A stretch of DNA of 11,851 nt from CAZAFD01 sp964484785 (lineage in GTDB: Bacteria > Pseudomonadota > Alphaproteobacteria > Rickettsiales > UBA1997). The stretch lies in the NCBI GenBank assembly GCA_964484785.1, contig CAZAFD010000022.1, positions 1-11,851 on the forward strand. The letters are read 5' to 3'. Numbering within the stretch: position 1 is the first letter of the stretch; each line of letters opens with the position of its first letter. The position numbers were made by a program, and so were the translations under genes. Below the pieces are notes generated by a model. The model did no database searches. It was not told where the DNA came from and was given only the letters and a program-made list of their open reading frames with translations. Shown here in pieces: positions 5,753 to 11,851 of this stretch.

Positions 5753-8674
5753 CTATAGTTTATTGAATAAACTTCTTAATACTCCTGGTTTTAGTAAGGA
5801 AAAGCCGTCTATGCTAAATCTGGCATCTGAGGCAAAGTCTTTTTTAATAAATTCATATTCTAATGCGAAAAGAGCGCCATTTTTTCCGCCTAGGATAAGT
5901 GTGTTTAGTATGGGAATTCTGTCTATAAAAAAGAGACGATTAATCCTTCCGGCTGGGACTATTAGACCTGCAAGGTTAGTTTCTCCGGTTTTGAAATTAT
6001 ATTGACCAGTAGCTGTAAGATCTATGCTAAGCATATTACCTCTTGCTAATAGTTCTTCTATTTCAATGGTTGTTTTGTTAATGATAAGATTAGCTTCAAT
6101 TTTAGAAAACTTTACAGTATTTTTTTCTAAAAGAGATTTTTTAACATTTTTTGGAATGCGTTCGTTTTCTAATACGGATCTTACAATGGTATTTTTTTGT
6201 ATATTATTATCTGTTAATAGTGTTAAACCATCTTTTAATATCAAGTTTCCGTCAATGGCTGCCTTGTTCGGTTCATAATTTCCAATAAAGGTTAATTGTT
6301 TGGCTAAAATTTTATTGGTAAAATCCAGTTTATTTAATAATGCACCAATATCTGAGATGTTGGCTCTTACACCGTTGTGATCTGCTCCATTGTAATTTAA
6401 CATAATGGTTTCTTTATCACCAAAAAATCCTTTTATATCTAGAGCTTGGATAACAGAATTTTCGACTGATAGAAATGAATTAATGTTATTAAAAATAGAT
6501 TTATTACCAAAATTAAATTTTTTAGCGATTATTCCAACTTCTAGATTGGAGACATCTTTAAAATTATAAGCTTTATTAAAAATAGTTAGATGATTTTTAA
6601 AATTATTCGGTAAGGCTATTTCTTCTCCAACAATATACAGATTTTGATTATCAAAAGCAGTAAAGGATAAATCATAATGATTTTCTGGATATTCAATACC
6701 TTTCAGGGTTAGGGTTCTTATTGAACCTTTATCTAATTCTGAGGTTCCGTTTAATATTTTTATATAATTATCCGGCTTAGTGTGAATGTTATTAATTATT
6801 AGTTTATCTGCGTCTTGTGTATCTAAATCGAAATCCAGAATGGTGGCAAGATTCTTTTTTTTGTCTAGTTTTATAATTGGGAAATAGATATTGGCATTAG
6901 TTAGATCTATATTACCTTTAAATATACTAGAATCTGCAGGTTTTTTTATATTTATATAAATATCTGAGTCTTTATTAAAAATAAAGGTGTTATTTTTTGT
7001 GATATGTGAATTAACCTCAATGGCTACATCTTCTAAATTAATAACATCTAATAAAGGTACTCTAACATGAATCAATCCTTCAGATGAACCATTAAAAAAG
7101 TTATTTACGATATTTTTAACCTTGAGTTTGTTAGTATTATCTACATAGTAAAATAATTCATGTACTGGTCCAAGTGATTTGGCTACAATATCTAACGTAG
7201 TGATATTGGCATCAAAGTCACTTTGGACTAATGCATCTGAAATTGTAGTATTATCGTGTACACCTTGTTTGACATATATTTGCATTCCATGTTTAGTGAA
7301 GACAGCTTTAGCCGCGTTTATCTTTAAAGCAGGTAAAAAATCAACGTAAGCCAAACGCGTATCGTCGAAGTTAACTTCAGACTTGATGGTGTGTAGGTTA
7401 TATTGTGAATCTTGCAACTTATAATGCATATTGGCATAAGCCTTGGTAATTAAACCATCTTTAAAATGTCCTATTACCCAAGGCCTAATATCTTTTTGGT
7501 CTAAGAAAACCGGCCAAAGTGTGTCCAATTTATTGATTGGTGCATTTAGTACTTCTATTCTTAAAACTATATTTTTATTTGTTGGAGATGCACTACTTTT
7601 TAGTAGCGATAAGGAGAAGTTTGTCGGCTTTTTGTATTCTTTAAAAAGAAATTTTGTATTTCTTATATCCAACTTAATGTGGTTGAAGTTATTTTTAACA
7701 CGTCCAAATATTTGTAGGTTTCTAAAATATATTTTTTTAGAGAAGAATTTTTTTAAATTAAAAAAACCAGGTTTGGTATCTAAACGAAATTCTAGATTTT
7801 CTAAATGAGTGTAATTGGTTAATTTAAGACTTGCTGTTCCATGCAAGTTTGTATCAATATTATTAATATAAGGACGTATATATTGGTAGTTTTTACCAAA
7901 TGGCATTAATGTTTTAATATTAATATTTTGTATATCAGAACTACATTCAATGGCCTTTGCTTTATTCAAAAGACATCTATTTTTTAATAGAATAGTACTA
8001 TTTTTAGAATTTGTACCAATTGCTCCGTAAACATTTAAGAACTTATTTTTTCTGGAAAACTTGCCCAGATCAAAGACTAAATAATCAAGTTTTATTACTC
8101 CGCTTTGCTTTACTATGACTGCGGATTTGTTAACAATAAATTTGTCCAGAGGTACGGATTTAGTTATTATATAGTCTAGGTATGGATGTAGTTTGTGCAA
8201 ACTAAATTCTCCACTAGTCCTAAAACTATTAATATCTGGCATTGCTTTTAACTTAATCGATAAATCCTCAATTGTTACACTATTAAAGACAAATCTAAGC
8301 ATTAGAAATCTAGCTAGGGATATTCTACATATCACATGAGGTAAAACAAGGACATGATTATTGGCAAATTTAATCTTGAATTTTTTCATATCGTAAACAA
8401 GATTTAATTTGTTGTCTAAAAACAAATTTGCTCCGGAAAAGTCCATGTATTTTATGTTACTTTCTACTTTTGTGAGCTTACTCTTCACATATATATTAAG
8501 AGATGTAATATTTCGGGGCTCGTTGAAGAGTAGGGCTATAGCTAAACAAACTACAGTAAAAAAAGCTAAAAAAATAATTTTAAATATTTTGAATAAATAC
8601 TTGTATACACTATTTAAAAAACGATTTTGTTTTATGGTAAATCTAGGTAGTTTATTCAAAATATTTTTATTCAT
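5753..8674 (-). CDS. YhdP/AsmA-like inner-membrane protein (DUF3971 / AsmA C-terminal region)
   Basis: This long protein has 973 residues. A basic N-terminus and one membrane segment (about 30-50) would anchor it in the inner membrane; the rest is a beta-strand-rich, Asn/Lys/Ile-rich periplasmic region without globular enzyme motifs. The last 71 residues (903-973) are the diagnostic part: GLIVPAGRINRLF, then IPILNTLILGG, GALFALEYEF and a closing LLKPGVLRSLF, the pattern of the AsmA-like C-terminal domain in YhdP. In E. coli, YhdP (about 1266 residues) with TamB and YdbH supports phospholipid transport to the outer membrane, probably as a hydrophobic-groove bridge. This copy is shorter than E. 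coli YhdP, and I infer the same kind of role, not a proven one. ATG 8672-8674 lies 16 nt after the thrS stop, with AAAAG just upstream, so the gene is probably co-transcribed with thrS. I give no symbol because AsmA, TamB and YhdP relatives are hard to separate by eye. Confidence 0.8.
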   Translation of the reverse strand: MNKNILNKLPRFTIKQNRFLNSVYKYLFKIFKIIFLAFFTVVCLAIALLFNEPRNITSLNIYVKSKLTKVESNIKYMDFSGANLFLDNKLNLVYDMKKFKIKFANNHVLVLPHVICRISLARFLMLRFVFNSVTIEDLSIKLKAMPDINSFRTSGEFSLHKLHPYLDYIITKSVPLDKFIVNKSAVIVKQSGVIKLDYLVFDLGKFSRKNKFLNVYGAIGTNSKNSTILLKNRCLLNKAKAIECSSDIQNINIKTLMPFGKNYQYIRPYINNIDTNLHGTASLKLTNYTHLENLEFRLDTKPGFFNLKKFFSKKIYFRNLQIFGRVKNNFNHIKLDIRNTKFLFKEYKKPTNFSLSLLKSSASPTNKNIVLRIEVLNAPINKLDTLWPVFLDQKDIRPWVIGHFKDGLITKAYANMHYKLQDSQYNLHTIKSEVNFDDTRLAYVDFLPALKINAAKAVFTKHGMQIYVKQGVHDNTTISDALVQSDFDANITTLDIVAKSLGPVHELFYYVDNTNKLKVKNIVNNFFNGSSEGLIHVRVPLLDVINLEDVAIEVNSHITKNNTFIFNKDSDIYINIKKPADSSIFKGNIDLTNANIYFPIIKLDKKKNLATILDFDLDTQDADKLIINNIHTKPDNYIKILNGTSELDKGSIRTLTLKGIEYPENHYDLSFTAFDNQNLYIVGEEIALPNNFKNHLTIFNKAYNFKDVSNLEVGIIAKKFNFGNKSIFNNINSFLSVENSVIQALDIKGFFGDKETIMLNYNGADHNGVRANISDIGALLNKLDFTNKILAKQLTFIGNYEPNKAAIDGNLILKDGLTLLTDNNIQKNTIVRSVLENERIPKNVKKSLLEKNTVKFSKIEANLIINKTTIEIEELLARGNMLSIDLTATGQYNFKTGETNLAGLIVPAGRINRLFFIDRIPILNTLILGGKNGALFALEYEFIKKDFASDARFSIDGFSLLKPGVLRSLFNKL

Positions 8675-8690
8675 ATACTTTTAAATGACT

Positions 8691-10616
8691 TTACAGGCTA
8701 TAGCTTGTATCCTTTGTAGCTACTTTATTTTTAATTCGTTTTAATACTTCTTCTTGAGGTAAGTTTAGAGTAGCGTCTTGTCCCAAAATTCTTACATTAA
8801 TAGAATTGTTTTCTACTTCTTTCTTACCAATTGTAAAGATATATGGAACTCTCTTTAGAGAATGATTTCTTATCTTATAATTAATCTTCTCGTTAGAATC
8901 GTCAAATTCAACTCTTAAACCTTCTTGTTTTAATCGAGCGCATAGTTTGGATGCATATTCGTCGGCTTCTTTAGTTATTGTGGCCACAACTATCTGTAAT
9001 GGATTTAACCACAATGGAAATTTACCTTCGGTTTCTTCGATTAAAATTCCCATAAATCTTTCAAGAGAACCGAAAACAGCTCTATGTAACATTATAGGTT
9101 GATGTTTTTTACCATCTTCGCCTATATAACTAATATCAAATCTTTGTGGCAGATTCATATCTAGTTGTATAGTACCACACTGCCAGTCACGGCCAATTGC
9201 GTCTCGTAGAACAAATTCTAATTTAGGTCCATAAAATGCACCTTCTCCTGGGAATACTGTGTAATCTAAAGACATCTTGTCTAATACATTAGCCAAGGAC
9301 TGTTCTGCTAAATCCCAAATATCGTCGCTACCTATACGGCTTTCTGGTCTAGTAGATAATTTAATGATTACTTTGTTAAAACCAAAGGTCTTGTATGTAT
9401 CTAACAAAAAGTTAATCATTGCTTCACATTCGGTTTCTATTTGCTTTGTTGTACAGAAGATATGTGCGTCATCCTGCGTAAACTCTCTCACTCGCAATAA
9501 ACCAAGTAGTGAACCACTAGCTTCATAACGATTTACCTTACCAAATTCTGCTATTCTTAGAGGCAAATCCCTATAAGACTTTAGTCCTTGTTTATAATAT
9601 AAAATACAACCAGGACAGTTCATTGGTTTGATACAAAACTGCTTATCGTCTTCTGTTTTGCCTGAGTAGTTATGAGCGCCGTAATGTTCCCAATGACCAG
9701 AGATTTCCCAAAGAATACGGTCCATTATTCTTGGTGTTGATATTTCTATATAACCATTCTGCTCTTGTCTTTGACGCATATGTTTAACAAGAGTATTAAA
9801 TATAAAAAGACCTTTAGGATGGAAGAAGGGTGCACCTGGAGCGTAATCTGGCTCTAAATGCATTAAATCCATGATTTTGCAGATTTTTCTATGATCACGT
9901 TTTTCTGCTTCCTCTAAAAATGCGAAATATTCTTCAAGTTTTTCTTTTGTATCCCAGGCAGTACCATAAATTCTTTGTAACATTTTATTTTTAGAATCAC
10001 CTTTCCAATAGGCTCCAGCTAGTTTGGTTAGTTTAAAATATTTTAAATACCTGGTAGATGGTACATGAGGACCTCGGCAGAGATCTATAAAATCACCAAG
10101 TTTATAGACGGTAATCTTTTCTGTATCGGCTAATTCGTTTAATATTTCTACCTTGTAAAGATCTTGGCTATTTTTGAAAAAATCTATTGCTGCTTTTTTA
10201 GTCCATTCCTCACAAATGAATTTTTCGTCGGATTTAACAATGAGATTCATTTGGTCTTCTATTTTGGCAAAATCAGCCTCGGATATAGATGTATCTAAAT
10301 CCATATCGTAATAGAAACCATTTTCTATAGACGGGCCCACAGCCAGCTTAACGTTTTTAAAAAGTTTCTTAATGGCATATGCCATAAGATGAGCAGAGGA
10401 ATGTCTTAGAATTTTTAAGCCATCTTCTGTATCTGAAGTAACAAATTCTATTTTAGAGTTTTGTGTTATTTTGGTAGCCAAATCCTTTATTTCATCATTT
10501 ATTTTTATAGCTACAATTTTTTTATTGGATTCATCTTTTAGTTCTTTGGCTAATTGAAAACCATTTAGTTCCGAGTCAAAACTATATTTTTTTTGACCAA
10601 ACTCTATATCTAACAT
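8691..10616 (-). CDS. thrS: Threonine-tRNA ligase (threonyl-tRNA synthetase)
   Basis: This enzyme charges tRNA-Thr with threonine using ATP in the cytosol and hydrolyses mischarged Ser-tRNA-Thr. It has 641 residues (E. coli ThrRS has 642), and all domains are present. The TGS domain covers about 1-61. The editing domain has HSSAH (72-76) plus Cys180 and His184. The class II catalytic core has the three zinc ligands Cys334, His385 and His511 at exactly the E. coli positions, motif 2 arginine Arg363 and motif 3 around GSLERF. The anticodon-binding domain occupies about 540-641. ATG 10614-10616 opens directly into the TGS domain. Transcription runs leftward into the yhdP-like gene 16 nt away. 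The core is unusual for an alphaproteobacterium: APGAPFFHPKG and MNCPGCILYYKQG resemble the Chlamydia/Firmicutes type more than the usual EAQGMVFWHP and NCPGHVQIF (see findings). No T-box-like leader is visible; the upstream space holds a tpiA remnant. Confidence 0.98.
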   Translation of the reverse strand: MLDIEFGQKKYSFDSELNGFQLAKELKDESNKKIVAIKINDEIKDLATKITQNSKIEFVTSDTEDGLKILRHSSAHLMAYAIKKLFKNVKLAVGPSIENGFYYDMDLDTSISEADFAKIEDQMNLIVKSDEKFICEEWTKKAAIDFFKNSQDLYKVEILNELADTEKITVYKLGDFIDLCRGPHVPSTRYLKYFKLTKLAGAYWKGDSKNKMLQRIYGTAWDTKEKLEEYFAFLEEAEKRDHRKICKIMDLMHLEPDYAPGAPFFHPKGLFIFNTLVKHMRQRQEQNGYIEISTPRIMDRILWEISGHWEHYGAHNYSGKTEDDKQFCIKPMNCPGCILYYKQGLKSYRDLPLRIAEFGKVNRYEASGSLLGLLRVREFTQDDAHIFCTTKQIETECEAMINFLLDTYKTFGFNKVIIKLSTRPESRIGSDDIWDLAEQSLANVLDKMSLDYTVFPGEGAFYGPKLEFVLRDAIGRDWQCGTIQLDMNLPQRFDISYIGEDGKKHQPIMLHRAVFGSLERFMGILIEETEGKFPLWLNPLQIVVATITKEADEYASKLCARLKQEGLRVEFDDSNEKINYKIRNHSLKRVPYIFTIGKKEVENNSINVRILGQDATLNLPQEEVLKRIKNKVATKDTSYSL

Positions 10617-10647
10617 TATAAAATAACTTGATTACTTTTATCCATTA

Positions 10648-10675
10648 ATGATAGTCTGTATTTTGCAAAAGTAAA
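10648..10675 (-). promoter_or_regulatory. Candidate promoter of thrS
   Basis: On the minus strand TTTACT (10670-10675) and TATCAT (10648-10653) are separated by 16 nt. Transcription would start near 10641, leaving a leader of about 25 nt. The -10 differs from TATAAT at one base. This promoter would lie inside what looks like the former 3' part of an upstream gene, so thrS may once have been transcribed from further upstream. Confidence 0.25.
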
Positions 10676-10697
10676 GTTGTTAAGCACCTTATAATCA

Positions 10698-10800
10698 TAG
10701 TTTATTTGCTGGTTCTGCGCTAACGCTGCCACCGTATAATTTCTTGTTTATTCTGATTTGTTTTAATATTACCTATAGCTGAAGTATAAATATAAGATAT
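10698..10800 (-). pseudogene. tpiA: Remnant of triosephosphate isomerase gene (C-terminal part, frameshifted)
   Basis: Triosephosphate isomerase interconverts dihydroxyacetone phosphate and glyceraldehyde 3-phosphate. Two TPI landmarks appear in the right order on this strand, in different frames. From 10800 one frame reads ISYIYTSAIGNIKTN, matching the TPI stretch IAYEPVWAIGTGKTAT around the catalytic-Glu and flexible-loop region, and continues as QNKQEII, like the following helix. Near 10739 a second frame reads LYGGSVSAEPANKL and ends at TGA (10695-10697), matching the phosphate-binding loop ILYGGSVxPxNAxEL. The catalytic Glu position is Ile here, and 10-20 residues between the motifs are missing. 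There is no upstream open frame and no start, so it cannot make an enzyme. A third frame running on to thrS may be the rest of the C-terminus. The local G+C-rich patch within AT-rich surroundings fits preserved coding sequence. The call rests on short matches made by eye. Confidence 0.55.
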
Positions 10801-10847
10801 CTATACCCACCAGCTCTTTTTTAGATAATGATATGATATAATACTTA

Positions 10848-11729
10848 CTAATGATTATCTTGTTGTTTTTTCCCCAGCCCCTCTATCTCCTCAACAGACA
10901 ATCCAGATAGTTCTGAGATATCATTAATATTCATACCTTTATCAAGCATTTTTGTGGCTATCTCAATAGCTTTCTTGTTTTCTCCCTTCTCCATTCCCTC
11001 TCTTCTTCCTTCTTCTATACCTTCTTCTTTAGCAATGGTTAAATCATTATTATAGTTTCTAATAGCATTCTCACGTTCTTGCATTATCCTTCTTTTTTAG
11101 GATCAGCTTTAGCTGCTTCAAATATATCTTTAGCTTCTTTAAGCTCTGGAACAAACTTATATAATTCATTACAAGCTTTTGAATATGGATTCTTAAAGAA
11201 CTCTATCCAGAATGTAATAGGACTCTCTTTATTAAATTTATGAACCTTATCTATTTCAACAAACTGTATTTCTAATAGATCAGTTATTCTTTTATGTGTT
11301 AGATCATCTGTAATATGACATTTATGCCAATAATTATTATCTTGAGTAAATAATTCAAAACTTAAAATAGAAATAGATATTGTACGTCTTAATTCTTATA
11401 TGCTTCACTAACACTAAGACTACCCACAAACAATTGAGACCAATAGAATAGAGTACGTCCAACCATATTAGGATCTCTTGCAACCTGCATCTCTATATCA
11501 ATCTTTATACCACTATCTGTTTCTGCTAAATATCTAAACGAGTATCCTTTTGTGTTATATGTTTTTTAATAACTTCATTATTTAAAATATGAACCTTCTT
11601 AATTGGATCTTTAGATGATTCTATAGCACAGTTTAAGAAATGAATTAATACACGCTCATGCTTTGGATCAGCAAATATCATTTTAAATGCTATATCATTT
11701 CTAATAGGAATATTATTAATATCTTTCAT
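10848..11729 (-). pseudogene. PD-(D/E)XK nuclease family transposase / Rpn-type gene, three frameshifts
   Basis: Proteins of this family (Rpn recombination-promoting nucleases; PF12784-type) are multicopy in many host-associated bacteria. The first piece (67 codons from ATG 11727-11729, preceded by AGGA 9 nt upstream) reads PIRNDIAFKMIFADPKHERV and ends at RLDI with a stop at 11526-11528. Frame 2 resumes at 11526 with the catalytic IDIEMQV, then GRTLFYWSQLF, to about 11398. Frame 3 runs from about 11395 (ELRRTISISILSFELF) to 11093 (DPKKEG then stop). Frame 1 returns at about 11090 with MQERENAIRNYNND, the charged EEGxxEGRREG repeat and a helical tail ending at TAG 10848-10850. Adding one base at each junction gives one 294-residue protein of family length with the Asp and ExQ active-site residues. 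The short open frame at 10848-11084 is its C-terminal tail, not a separate gene. Three shifts make a working product unlikely. Confidence 0.88.
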
Positions 11730-11756
11730 AGAAGTTTTTCCTACTAGGTTATTTAT

Positions 11757-11851
11757 TTTCTATATATGTATATTACTAATATTATATATTACTATAATAT
11801 TATATGTATATATCTATATATCTATATATACTACTACTAATAATACTATTA
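11757..11851. repeat. A/T-only low-complexity tract with inverted and tandem repeats
   Basis: Upstream of the broken nuclease gene the sequence is nearly free of G and C. It contains a perfect 10-bp inverted repeat, TAATATTATA (11777-11786) and TATAATATTA (11793-11802), around a 6-nt loop. It also has nearly three copies of the 8-nt unit ATATATCT (11808-11829) and a short CTA triplet run (11831-11839). The tract reaches the window end, so its full extent is unknown. No gene or transposon end can be recognised; slippage-generated spacer is the simplest reading. Confidence 0.6.

Noticed and set aside
7443..7808. 121-codon plus-strand open frame inside the yhdP-like gene
   Set aside because: Antisense shadow in AT-rich coding sequence; the opposite strand is a continuous 973-residue protein.
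10700..10740. G+C-rich patch containing GGTTC, considered as part of a tRNA
   Set aside because: No cloverleaf, anticodon arm or acceptor stem could be built on either strand; the minus strand reads as the TPI motif YGGSV instead.
10848..11084. Separate 78-residue hypothetical protein
   Set aside because: It is the C-terminal tail of the frameshifted Rpn-type gene, continuous with the upstream pieces after restoring one base.
10848..11729. Programmed ribosomal frameshifting in the transposase-like gene, as in some IS elements
   Set aside because: Three shifts would be needed, two of them without a slippery heptamer or visible stimulatory structure; decay is simpler.
1..11851. CRISPR array, prophage, toxin-antitoxin or defence island
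   Set aside because: No regularly spaced repeats, no phage or Cas proteins and no paired small toxin/antitoxin genes were found; the Rpn-type pseudogene is the only mobile-associated gene.

Overview
The window is very AT-rich bacterial DNA. Its DnaJ looks alphaproteobacterial, it carries a large AsmA/YhdP-type envelope protein, and it contains gene debris including a broken PD-(D/E)XK 'Rpn/transposase' gene. Together these suggest a host-associated alphaproteobacterium with a shrinking genome, most likely Rickettsiales-like. This is inferred from protein character and decay; there is no rRNA or other taxonomic marker to confirm it.

Layout, left to right. Positions 1-192 hold no intact gene. 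dnaJ lies on the minus strand (193-1332). A divergent intergenic region (1333-1653) separates it from a plus-strand operon of three genes (1654-5597): a two-domain ABC ATPase and two ABC-2 type permeases, the arrangement of E. coli YbhF-YbhS-YbhR. A short convergent gap (5598-5752) follows. Then comes a minus-strand pair transcribed from right to left: thrS (8691-10616) and, 16 nt downstream, a 973-residue YhdP/AsmA-like protein (5753-8674). Upstream of thrS, where the spacer looks empty, the minus strand carries the decayed C-terminal part of a triosephosphate isomerase gene in shifted frames (about 10698-10800). To its right is a PD-(D/E)XK nuclease-family transposase pseudogene (10848-11729, minus) broken by three separate one-base losses. 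The window ends in almost pure A/T low-complexity sequence.

How the genes work together: dnaJ and thrS are housekeeping genes (protein folding; tRNA-Thr charging). The ABC operon is a complete export core (ATPase plus two membrane subunits), but the periplasmic adaptor that goes with it in E. coli (YbhG, HlyD family) is not next to it. The YhdP-like protein is anchored in the inner membrane and belongs to the AsmA-like group involved in lipid supply to the outer membrane, so two of the four transcription units concern the envelope.

I did not find a previously undescribed system. The points most worth following are the hidden tpiA remnant, the complementary degeneration of the two ATP sites in the ABC ATPase, the thrS sequence type that looks unlike the alphaproteobacterial one, and the regular one-base-deletion decay of the Rpn-type gene.
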